NCBI RefSeq assembly: GCF_900115225.1
Contig: NZ_FOVR01000001.1
Span: 533,727-597,726 of the forward strand
Reading direction: 5' to 3'
DNA length: 64,000 nt
Origin: Cohaesibacter marisflavi
GTDB lineage: Bacteria > Pseudomonadota > Alphaproteobacteria > Rhizobiales > Cohaesibacteraceae
Shown here: in pieces, positions 56,300-64,000 of the stretch
Position numbering within the stretch: the first letter of the stretch is position 1
How the letters are laid out: every line of letters begins with the position of its first letter
Notes under the pieces: generated by a model
Databases searched by the model: none
What the model was told of the DNA's origin: nothing
What the model saw: only the letters and a program-made list of their open reading frames with translations
Made by a program: the position numbers and the translations under genes

Positions 56300-58084
56300 A
56301 TGTCTACTGATCGTGAAAAGTCCAAACCATTGGGGCAGCACCGACTGCGCCGTATCAGGCAGGAAGGGATGAGTACACTCTACTCATCCCACAAGCTCAC
56401 GCATCAGAATGTCGCTCTGGATTGCGGCTGGGGGCGTCTGATCTTCGGCAACACGTTTGAAACCCCTGAGGATCTGATAAACGAGATGCGTAAGGAGCGG
56501 CCGGATCAGCGCGATATCGCATTTTACGTTCGCGATCCGCATGTGGTACTGGCGCAGGCTCCGCAGGAATATTTCCTCGACCCATCCCACACCTATCGGC
56601 TGGATCTTTCTGTGTATCGGCCAGCACGGCAACGCAAAACGACGTTTCATATTCGTCGCCTCTCCACGCAAGCCGATGCTGATGCGATCAATACCATTCT
56701 TGCCGAGCGTGGAATGGTTACGGTGCCTCCAGAATTCTTTTGGTCCCACAGGGATGCCGGAACGGTAACTATGTTGGTGGCTGAAGATGCACAAACGGGC
56801 GAAATACTGGGGTCTGTCATGGGCGTTGATCACGCCAAGGCCTTCGATGATCCCGATAAAGGGTCATCGCTCTGGTGTCTGGCTGTCTCGCCGAGTGCTC
56901 CGCATTCCGGATTGGGTGAATCTCTCGTGCGTCGCCTGGCCGAACAATTCAAGGCACGCGGTGCTTCCTATATGGATCTCTCGGTGCTCCACAATAATGA
57001 GCAGGCGATTGCCCTATATGAGAAATTGGGGTTTCGCAGGGTCAATGTCTTTGCGGTCAAGCGCAAGAACGAGATCAACGAAAAGCTGTTCGTTGGCGAA
57101 CAGACGGAAACCGAGCTCAACCCTTATGCGAAGATCATCGTCAATGAGGCGCTGCGCCGTGGAATCCATGTGGAAGTCAACGACGCTGCCAATGGTTTTT
57201 TCCGTCTCAGCCACGGCGGGCGCTCTGTCCGCTGTCGCGAATCCCTGACCGATTTGACCAGCGCTGTGGCGATGTCCATTTGTGACGACAAGCGCATGAC
57301 ACGCAATGTGGTGGAAGCCGCTGGTGTGCGCGTGCCCGAACAGCTTGAATATAGTGATGATGAAGCTCTAAAGGCCTTTTTGGAAAAGCATGAGCAGCTG
57401 GTGGTCAAACCGGCAAGAGGCGAGCAGGGCAAAGGCATTTCCGTCGGCCTGACCAAGCCTGCAGAAGTGCGCGAAGCCATAGAGAGAGCCGCTCAGGTCT
57501 GTGAGGATGTTCTTCTGGAAGAATGCTATCAGGGCCATGATCTGCGACTGGTCATTATCAACGACAAGCTCGTTGCCGCAGCCTTGCGTCTGCCCGCTCG
57601 CGTGATCGGCGATGGACGCAGCACCGTTGAACAGCTGATTGAAAAGCAAAGCCGTAGACGCTCTGCTGCCACCGGTGGAGAGAGCGTTATTCCCAAGGAT
57701 GCGGAAACGGAACGCTGCGTCGCTTTGGCAGGCTACGAAATGGATGCCATTCCCGAGGCTGGTGTGGAGCTAATGGTGCGTAAAACCGCCAATTTGCACA
57801 CCGGCGGCACGATTGTCGATGTGACCGAAGAAGTGCATCCGCAGCTCGTCTATGCTGCCATTCAGGCGGCCAAAGCCATTGATATCCCCGTAACGGGTAT
57901 TGACTTTATGGTCAAAGATCACAGACAACCGGATTATGTATTCATCGAAGCCAATGAGCGGCCAGGCCTTGCCAACCATGAGCCTCAGCCCACGGCAGAG
58001 CGGTTTGTCGATCTTCTTTTCCCAAGGTCCATGCCTGCATCTGCGCGACAGGAGCTTCAGAATCGAGAAACAAACTCAACCTGA
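56300..58084 (+). CDS. ngg: N-acetylglutaminylglutamine synthetase (GNAT + ATP-grasp)
   Basis: This 594-residue fusion has an N-terminal region, a GNAT acetyltransferase domain (about 114-270) and an ATP-grasp domain (about 325-590, with DDKRMTRNVVEAAGVRVP and PARGEQGKGISVG). It makes N-acetylglutaminylglutamine. Starts five bases after the amidotransferase. Confidence 0.9.
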   Translation: MSTDREKSKPLGQHRLRRIRQEGMSTLYSSHKLTHQNVALDCGWGRLIFGNTFETPEDLINEMRKERPDQRDIAFYVRDPHVVLAQAPQEYFLDPSHTYRLDLSVYRPARQRKTTFHIRRLSTQADADAINTILAERGMVTVPPEFFWSHRDAGTVTMLVAEDAQTGEILGSVMGVDHAKAFDDPDKGSSLWCLAVSPSAPHSGLGESLVRRLAEQFKARGASYMDLSVLHNNEQAIALYEKLGFRRVNVFAVKRKNEINEKLFVGEQTETELNPYAKIIVNEALRRGIHVEVNDAANGFFRLSHGGRSVRCRESLTDLTSAVAMSICDDKRMTRNVVEAAGVRVPEQLEYSDDEALKAFLEKHEQLVVKPARGEQGKGISVGLTKPAEVREAIERAAQVCEDVLLEECYQGHDLRLVIINDKLVAAALRLPARVIGDGRSTVEQLIEKQSRRRSAATGGESVIPKDAETERCVALAGYEMDAIPEAGVELMVRKTANLHTGGTIVDVTEEVHPQLVYAAIQAAKAIDIPVTGIDFMVKDHRQPDYVFIEANERPGLANHEPQPTAERFVDLLFPRSMPASARQELQNRETNST

Positions 58085-58117
58085 CCGAAGGTTTGAGCAA
58101 TGGAAAGAGCGTGAGTG

Positions 58118-59290
58118 ATGACAATGCTGGCGATAGACACGGAATATCTGCAGAAAACCCTTGATAAGCTTCTGTCCATCCCCAGCCCTACTGGCTACAC
58201 CGACTCGATTGTCCGCTTTGTGACGAGCGAGTTGAAGGAACTGGGGCTTGAGGCCTCTCTTACCCGACGCGGTGCGATTTGTGCCATAAGGCAGGGATCA
58301 CGCCGCAAGGGGGCCCGGGCCATCGTCACGCATCTGGACACATTGGGAGCACAGGTCAAGGCTCTCAAGGAAAATGGCCGACTGGCGCTTGTGCCGGTTG
58401 GTCACTGGTCGGCGCGGTTTGCCGAAGGGGCTCGGGCGACCATTTTCTCCGAAGAAGGGGCCTATCGCGGCACAATCTTGCCACTCAAGGCTTCGGGGCA
58501 CACTTTCAATGAAGAAGTCGACACGGCTCCAATCGGCTGGGATTATGTGGAGCTGCGTGTCGATGCTTTGGCGCGCAATTTCGAGGATTTCGAGCGCCTC
58601 GGTATCGAGGTTGGCGATATCGTCGCCATTGATCCGCAGACCGAATTCATCGACAACGGTTTCATCGTATCGCGACATCTGGACAACAAGGCCGGTGTGG
58701 CTGTGGCGCTCACTGCGCTCAAGGCCATGCAGGAGGCCCATCAGGTGACACCGGTCGATATCCATTTCCTTTTCACCATCGCCGAGGAAGTCGGGGTGGG
58801 GGCATCGTCGGTTCTGACGCCGGAAGTCGCTTCCATGATCTCTGTAGACAATGGCACCTCTGCGCCGGGGCAGAACTCTTCCGAATTTGGCGTGACTATC
58901 GCCATGGCAGATCAGACCGGCCCGTTTGATTATCATCTCAATCGCAAGCTGGTCAGCCTCTGCAAGGAAAATGATATTCGCTACCAGAAGGATATCTTCA
59001 AATATTACCGTTCGGATTCGGCCAGTGCCATAGAGGCGGGGGCAGATGTGCGCACTGCGCTGATTACCTTTGGTGTCGATGCGTCCCACGGCTATGAGCG
59101 CATCCATATGCATGCCTTGCGTTCGCTTTCAGAGCTGATCACCGCCTATGTTGGCAGTCACGTTGAGATACAGCGCGACTTCGAGCCAACAACCGAGGGG
59201 ATCGTAGGCTTTACCAAGCAGCCGGTTGATGAGGCCGAACAATATCTGACCAAGGATGCGGACAACGATGATCTCGGCCCGCAAGCCTGA
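58118..59290 (+). CDS. NAGGN-associated M42 family metallopeptidase
   Basis: This 390-residue dinuclear aminopeptidase-like protein has VTHLDTLGA, SRHLDNKAG, IAEEVG and DASHGYERIH metal and active-site motifs. Third gene of the osmoprotectant set, likely recycling or degrading the peptide. A GTG one codon upstream is an alternative start. Confidence 0.88.
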   Translation: MTMLAIDTEYLQKTLDKLLSIPSPTGYTDSIVRFVTSELKELGLEASLTRRGAICAIRQGSRRKGARAIVTHLDTLGAQVKALKENGRLALVPVGHWSARFAEGARATIFSEEGAYRGTILPLKASGHTFNEEVDTAPIGWDYVELRVDALARNFEDFERLGIEVGDIVAIDPQTEFIDNGFIVSRHLDNKAGVAVALTALKAMQEAHQVTPVDIHFLFTIAEEVGVGASSVLTPEVASMISVDNGTSAPGQNSSEFGVTIAMADQTGPFDYHLNRKLVSLCKENDIRYQKDIFKYYRSDSASAIEAGADVRTALITFGVDASHGYERIHMHALRSLSELITAYVGSHVEIQRDFEPTTEGIVGFTKQPVDEAEQYLTKDADNDDLGPQA

Positions 59291-59299
59291 TCGTCCGTG

Positions 59300-60244
59300 T
59301 CAGTCAAAAACCACGCGCGGGAAGTAGAAGGATACCACCCAGTTGGGGGCGTCCACCACTTCGCTGACGCGCAGATCGCCACAAACCGAGCATAGCATAT
59401 AAGCGTCCACCGCAGACATGCCATGCTCGGCTGTAATCAGATCGATCATACCAGCAACAGCATCTCTGGCGCCACTCATCAGGTCAGGGCCAACCCCGGT
59501 GGTGACTTCATAGCCTTTGCTGTCGAGGTGATTGCTCACAGGACCCGGAGTGGTGAAACGTGGCATCTTGAGTGGTGACTGCTTTATGAGGTCGAAGGTC
59601 AGAACGATATTCATCGGGCTTTCAATGGCTGTGCCACACACTTCACCATCGCCTTGTGCAGCATGCGTATCACCAACCGAGAAGAGCGCACCTTTCACTT
59701 CGACCGGCAGATACAACACGCTGCCTGCACTCAGATCCTTGATGTCCAGATTGCCGCCAACCCGACGCGGCGGGATGATGTCGTGGCGGCCGCTGGCCGC
59801 TGGCGCATTGCCCATGGTGCCTGCGAAAGGCTTGAGCGGAACGCGTGCATTGGGCGCATAAAGGGCAGGGGTCAGACCTTCGGCGTCATAGTTCCAGATA
59901 TGCAGGGCTGGTTCGGTGAACTGATCCGCCAATAGACCAAAACCGGGGATGTTGGCCGTCCAACCAAAGCCTGAAGGGACGAACTGTTCGATCTTTACCT
60001 TCAGTATGTCGCCAGCTTCTGCGCCTTCAATATAGACCGGTCCCGTCACCGGATTGACCTTGGAGGCATCGCGTGCCATCAGATCATCAACCGTGCTGGA
60101 GCGGATGATCTGTCCGGCCGATGCGTCAATGCAGGTGAATTCAGCCGTCTGACCCGGCATGATACGCGCTACCGGCTCAATGGAATTATCCCAGCCAAAA
60201 TGATGATGTGCCGCGTGGATGGTATAGTCGCAGAATTGGCACAT
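59300..60244 (-). CDS. Acetamidase/formamidase family protein
   Basis: This 314-residue protein has FmdA/AmdA features: HHHFGWDN near the N-terminus, GPVYIEGAEAGDILKVKIE, GDTHAAQGDGEVCGTAIES. It hydrolyses short amides to the acid and ammonia. Starts three bases after the preceding gene's stop, with AAGGA at good spacing. Confidence 0.87.
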   Translation of the reverse strand: MCQFCDYTIHAAHHHFGWDNSIEPVARIMPGQTAEFTCIDASAGQIIRSSTVDDLMARDASKVNPVTGPVYIEGAEAGDILKVKIEQFVPSGFGWTANIPGFGLLADQFTEPALHIWNYDAEGLTPALYAPNARVPLKPFAGTMGNAPAASGRHDIIPPRRVGGNLDIKDLSAGSVLYLPVEVKGALFSVGDTHAAQGDGEVCGTAIESPMNIVLTFDLIKQSPLKMPRFTTPGPVSNHLDSKGYEVTTGVGPDLMSGARDAVAGMIDLITAEHGMSAVDAYMLCSVCGDLRVSEVVDAPNWVVSFYFPRVVFD

Positions 60245-60247
60245 ATG

Positions 60248-61498
60248 CTAATCCTTCTTGGTTATGAGGCGGACGATCATGTCGAGCATCAATTGTGCAC
60301 CATTTTCAATATCCGCCCATTCTGTCCATTCTTGCGGCGCGTGGCTGATGCCATTGCGACTGGGTACGAAAATCAAGCCGGAAGGACAAAATGCCTGCAT
60401 GGTCTGCGCATCATGGCCCGCGCCAGACGGCATGACAGTATAGGAAAGTGTCCGTTTTTTGGCCTCTGCCACAAAAGCCTCGCGGATGTTCTCATTCAGC
60501 TCTTGCGGCGGTAGATAGCTGCGTTCCTTGATGGTGAAGGAAAGGTGGTTGCGCTCTGCGACAGTTTCCACGACCGTTTCAATGGCCTTGCGCAAGTTTG
60601 CCATAATGTCTGCAGAGGTATCGCGAATGATAATCGTGAAATCTGCCTCACCGGGAATCGTATGAGGAAAGTTCGGTTTGATGTCGACCTTGCCGATGGT
60701 GATCCGCGACTGCTCCCCTCCCAATCGATCAATCACTCCGGGGATGGCCGCTCCAATGGTTGCTAGGCCGGTGAAGGCATCGGCGCGCAAATGCATCGGC
60801 GTTGTGCCGGAGTGATTGGCTTCGCCCTTCAGATTGACGCCAAGCACCAGAACGCCAGAGATGCCTTCTACGATGCCGACTGAAAGATTTTCGCTTTCAA
60901 GCACGGGGCCTTGCTCGATATGCAGCTCCAGAAAGGCGCGAATGCTGTCTTTGTTCCAAGCCGCTTCTTCGAGAGCTTCGGGGGCATAGCCCTGAACCGT
61001 CATCGCTTCAGTGAGCTTGACCCCTTCGGCATCGGTTGCTGCCTCGACCCAACCGGCGGGCAGCTGTCCGCTGATCGTCTGAGACCCGAGCATGCCGCCG
61101 AACCGGCCTTCTTCTTCTGAAGTGGCCACCACGACAAGCGGCACCGTCGGCTCTATTCCGGCATCCTTGATGCTGCGGGCGCATTCGAGCGCCACAGCTA
61201 CGCCTAGCGCGCCGTCAAAGGCACCGCCTTCAGGCACTGTGTCCAGATGAGAGCCCGCCATGACGCAGGGCTTGTCCGCATCCCCCAATCGACCAAACAG
61301 ATTACCCGCAGCATCGCTATGGACCGCAAGGCCATCACCTTTCATCTGTTCGGTAAACCACTTGCGCACGGACAGATCCGCGTCCGAAAAGCCGATGCGA
61401 TTATAGCCGCCGGTTTCAACATTGAGTCCGAATTTGTTGATGCTGTCGAAGAGGCGTTTCAGGCGCTCGGAGTTGATCTTGGGGGAGATATCAGACAT
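60248..61498 (-). CDS. Zn-dependent carbamoylase/allantoate amidohydrolase family
   Basis: This 416-residue M20-fold hydrolase has the ligands in MAGSHLDTVPEGGAFDG, TSEEEGRFGG, LHIEQGPVLE and PSGAGHDAQT. Substrate may be an N-carbamoyl amino acid, allantoate or ureidoglycolate. It is upstream of the amidase in one operon, so the pair may release ammonia from an amide. A second member of the family seen at 40217. Confidence 0.85.
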   Translation of the reverse strand: MSDISPKINSERLKRLFDSINKFGLNVETGGYNRIGFSDADLSVRKWFTEQMKGDGLAVHSDAAGNLFGRLGDADKPCVMAGSHLDTVPEGGAFDGALGVAVALECARSIKDAGIEPTVPLVVVATSEEEGRFGGMLGSQTISGQLPAGWVEAATDAEGVKLTEAMTVQGYAPEALEEAAWNKDSIRAFLELHIEQGPVLESENLSVGIVEGISGVLVLGVNLKGEANHSGTTPMHLRADAFTGLATIGAAIPGVIDRLGGEQSRITIGKVDIKPNFPHTIPGEADFTIIIRDTSADIMANLRKAIETVVETVAERNHLSFTIKERSYLPPQELNENIREAFVAEAKKRTLSYTVMPSGAGHDAQTMQAFCPSGLIFVPSRNGISHAPQEWTEWADIENGAQLMLDMIVRLITKKD

Positions 61499-61574
61499 GC
61501 CAGCCTCTTTTCTGTTTGCGGACTGTTCAAATTGAAAGTTGGGACTGCTCAATTTAAACGAGTTTGCATAAATT

Positions 61575-61615
61575 ATAATCAATTATCCGATTGGTCCTAA
61601 TTTATCATAATCAAT
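61575..61615. repeat. Direct repeat in the divergent promoter region
   Basis: ATAATCAAT occurs at 61575-61583 and 61607-61615, 32 bases apart (about three turns), in the AT-rich 178-base gap between the amidase operon and the ABC transporter. Possibly an operator for both. Confidence 0.4.
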
Positions 61616-61676
61616 GCTTGAAAAATAAACAATTCTGCGCCCTAATTGTTCCTGATAATAATTGAGGGAGAACGTC

Positions 61677-63233
61677 ATGAAACGATTTCTAGCCGCAGCA
61701 CTTGCCGCGGCCTCATTGCTGTTTGCCTCTCCGGGCTATACACAAACCCCACCCAATGTTTTGATTGTTGGACAAATTGCAGAACCGAAATCCCTTGATC
61801 CGGCCGCCGATACGGCAGTCAATGATTTCCGTATTCTGGTCAATATGTATGACGGTCTGGTGCGCTATAAGGATGGCACGCTCGAAGTGGAGCCTTCTCT
61901 GGCCAAAAGCTGGACCATTTCCGACGATGGAATGACCTACATCTTCAAATTGCGTGAAGGGGTTAAATTTCACGACGGAACGGACTTCAACGCAGAAGCC
62001 GTGAAATTCAATTTCGATCGCATGCTAAAGGACGATCACCCTTATCATGACACGGGGCCGTTCCCGCTTGCTTTCTTCTTCTCTTCGGTCAAGGAAGTGA
62101 CCGCAGTTGATCCTCTGACCGTCAAGTTCGAACTGAACGCGCCTTATGCGCCCTTCCTTTCCAACCTTGCATACCCGACAGGCCTGATGATTTCTCCGGC
62201 CGCCGTTGAGGAATATGGCAAGGAAGTGGGCCGTCATCCGGCAGGCACAGGCGCCTACAAGTTCGCCGAATGGGAATCCAACGCCAAGGTCGTTCTGGAA
62301 AAGAATGCCGACTATTGGGATGGTGCTCCTGCGCTTGAAGCCGTCATCTACCGCCCGATCACGGATGCCAACACCCGCGTCGCCGAAATGCTCGCCGGTG
62401 GTCTGGATGTGATGGTTGAGGTGCCACCTGATAACCTTGCCCAGTTCCGTGACAATGATGCCTTCGCCGTGCATGAGCAGGCTGGCCCACATCTGTGGTT
62501 CTTGATTCTCAATGCCAAGGAAGGTCCTTTTGCGAAAAAGGAAATCCGTCAGGCAGCCAACTATGCCATCAACAAGACCGCGCTGGTCGACAATATCTTG
62601 CAGGGCACGGCTGAAGTGGCCGCAGGTCCGACGCCTCCGGCCTTTGCATGGGCTTATGACGAGACTCTTGAGCCTTACCCTTACGATCCGGAAAAAGCCA
62701 AATCCATGCTGAAAGAGGCTGGCTATGATGGCTCCGAAGTGACCTTCTATGTCACCGAAGGTGGATCCGGCATGCTCGACCCGACTGCCATGGGCACCGC
62801 CATTCAGGCCGATCTTGAAGCCGTTGGCATGAAGGTTAAAATCGAGACCTACGAATGGAACACCTTCCTTGGTAAGGTCAATCCGGGTCTTGAAGGCAAA
62901 GCCGACATGGCTGAAATGGCTTGGATGACCAATGACCCGGATACCCTGCCGTTCCTTGCCCTGCGCACGGAAGCCTTCCCGGATAAGGGCGGATTCAACT
63001 CGGGTTATTATTCCAACCCGAAAGTGGACGAACTGCTAGAAAGTGCACGGACCTCCACGTCGCAGGAAGAGCGCGCCAAGCTCTATAAGGAAATGCAACA
63101 GATCGTTCATGAAGATGCCCCTTGGGTCTTCGTGGCCAACTGGAAACAGAATGCTGTAACCAGCGCTGCTGTCGAGAACTTCAAGCTGCAGCCATCCTTC
63201 TTCCTGATGCTGCAGGATGTTGCCAAACCGTGA
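61677..63233 (+). CDS. ABC dipeptide/amide-type substrate-binding protein
   Basis: This 518-residue periplasmic protein has a signal peptide (about 1-22, MKRFLAAALAAASLLFASPG) and the family 5 pattern (SLDPAADTAVNDF, KSWTISDDGMTYIFKLREGVKFHDG). First gene of a Dpp/Opp-type importer diverging from the amidase operon; the ligand may be a peptide or amide. Confidence 0.9.
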   Translation: MKRFLAAALAAASLLFASPGYTQTPPNVLIVGQIAEPKSLDPAADTAVNDFRILVNMYDGLVRYKDGTLEVEPSLAKSWTISDDGMTYIFKLREGVKFHDGTDFNAEAVKFNFDRMLKDDHPYHDTGPFPLAFFFSSVKEVTAVDPLTVKFELNAPYAPFLSNLAYPTGLMISPAAVEEYGKEVGRHPAGTGAYKFAEWESNAKVVLEKNADYWDGAPALEAVIYRPITDANTRVAEMLAGGLDVMVEVPPDNLAQFRDNDAFAVHEQAGPHLWFLILNAKEGPFAKKEIRQAANYAINKTALVDNILQGTAEVAAGPTPPAFAWAYDETLEPYPYDPEKAKSMLKEAGYDGSEVTFYVTEGGSGMLDPTAMGTAIQADLEAVGMKVKIETYEWNTFLGKVNPGLEGKADMAEMAWMTNDPDTLPFLALRTEAFPDKGGFNSGYYSNPKVDELLESARTSTSQEERAKLYKEMQQIVHEDAPWVFVANWKQNAVTSAAVENFKLQPSFFLMLQDVAKP

Positions 63234-63379
63234 GAGCTCCGGTTCCCCCGTCTCCAACATATGGCGAAGGGGGAGCCATAATCTGACCAACGCCGATCCG
63301 CTGTCCCGCATTTCGACCCCTGTTTGTCATATTTGACAGCAGGGCGGGGCGGCCATTTTCAAAAACTCGGAGTAGGGCC

Positions 63380-64000
63380 ATGGGTGCCTATGTCGCAAAG
63401 AGGCTGCTTGCTGCGATTCCGGTTCTGTTCGGACTATCCATCATTGTTTTCGTCATCATGGCTCTGATTCCGGGCGATCCGGCTCTGGCGATCCTTGGCT
63501 CTTTTGCCACGCCTGAGAATGTTGCCAAACTCAATCAGGATCTCGGCCTCGACAAGCCGATGGTGCAGCAATATTTCATCTGGCTGGGCAACATGCTGCA
63601 GGGCGACTTCGGCCGTTCCTACACGCTCAACCGACCTGTGATCGATGAAGTGCTGGAGCGCTTCTCCGCCACTCTTATTCTGGCCGGGCCTGCGCTGGTG
63701 CTGTGTTCCATTTTCGGGCTGTTGGCCGGGGTTATCTCGGCGGTGAAACAATATAGCTGGGCTGACAAGGGCTTAACCTTCACGGTGCTCATTGGTATTT
63801 CCATGCCATCTTTCTGGCTTGGCCTGCTCCTGATCTTTTCCTTTGCCGTTAAATGGCGTTTGTTCCCGCCAAGCGGCATGTATGCGATCTATGGCGGCGG
63901 CGATCTGCCTGATCTCATCCATCATCTCACACTGCCAGCCATTACATTGGCTGTTGTCGCCACGGGCGTTATTGCGCGCCTCACGCGCACCTCCATGCTT
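63380..64000 (+). CDS. ABC importer permease, DppB type (partial)
   Basis: The frame is open from ATG 63380 to the window edge (207 codons). It starts MGAYVAKRLLAAIPVLFGLS, a DppB-type first helix, and has GDFGRSYTLNRPV and SMPSFWLGLLLIF. The gene continues beyond the window. Confidence 0.9.
   Translation, partial: MGAYVAKRLLAAIPVLFGLSIIVFVIMALIPGDPALAILGSFATPENVAKLNQDLGLDKPMVQQYFIWLGNMLQGDFGRSYTLNRPVIDEVLERFSATLILAGPALVLCSIFGLLAGVISAVKQYSWADKGLTFTVLIGISMPSFWLGLLLIFSFAVKWRLFPPSGMYAIYGGGDLPDLIHHLTLPAITLAVVATGVIARLTRTSML

Overview
The window reads as one contiguous piece of an alphaproteobacterial chromosome. Protein style, a RutR-like regulator, NAGGN osmolyte genes and coenzyme F420 genes together suggest a marine, facultatively diazotrophic member of the Hyphomicrobiales (Cohaesibacter-like). 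The genus is an inference; no rRNA is present. I see no tRNA, rRNA, CRISPR array, insertion sequence or prophage.

Region 1 (1-2.3 kb): the tail of an upstream gene with its terminator, a phosphoglycolate phosphatase, and a stand-alone PhnM-like diphosphatase. Region 2 (2.4-32 kb): a nearly complete molybdenum nitrogenase island. It holds rnfABCDGEH (minus strand), nifL-like/nifA, nifB-fdxN-fprA-fdx-FeSII-like-nifQ, a SIR2-like gene with a hemerythrin (minus), nifHDKT-fdx-nifY plus two nif-associated unknowns, nifENX with two nif-associated genes and fdxB, and iscA-nifVWZM. Six or seven -24/-12 (sigma-54) promoters and six TGT-N10-ACA NifA sites define one regulon. The gene content (NifL-like, NifM, NifY, NifT, FeSII-like, a NifA without the Cys-X4-Cys linker) resembles Azotobacter/Pseudomonas clusters more than rhizobial ones, which suggests transfer. 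nifU, nifS, nifF and draTG are absent from the window. Three proteins that consume, bind or shield against O2 (flavodiiron protein, FeSII-like ferredoxin, hemerythrin) sit inside the island.

Region 3 (32-37.6 kb): a LysR regulator with a three-gene redox/quinone-detoxification set (COG2085 oxidoreductase, DOPA-type dioxygenase, glutathionyl-hydroquinone reductase), then a TPP-dependent 2-oxo acid decarboxylase. Region 4 (37.6-53.9 kb): a TetR/RutR-like regulator diverges from a reductive pyrimidine-catabolism set: semialdehyde dehydrogenase, beta-ureidopropionase-type amidase, dihydropyrimidinase and an NMT1/THI5-type ABC importer. It is followed on the same strand by the F420 biosynthesis genes cofGHDCE, an F420:NADP reductase and an F420-dependent luciferase-like oxidoreductase. 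This layout suggests that F420 chemistry may supply the pyrimidine-ring reduction step. Region 5 (53.9-59.3 kb): a MarR regulator diverging from the three-gene N-acetylglutaminylglutamine amide (NAGGN) osmoprotectant operon. Region 6 (59.3-64 kb): an acetamidase/formamidase and a second carbamoylase-type amidase, diverging from a dipeptide-type ABC importer that runs off the window.
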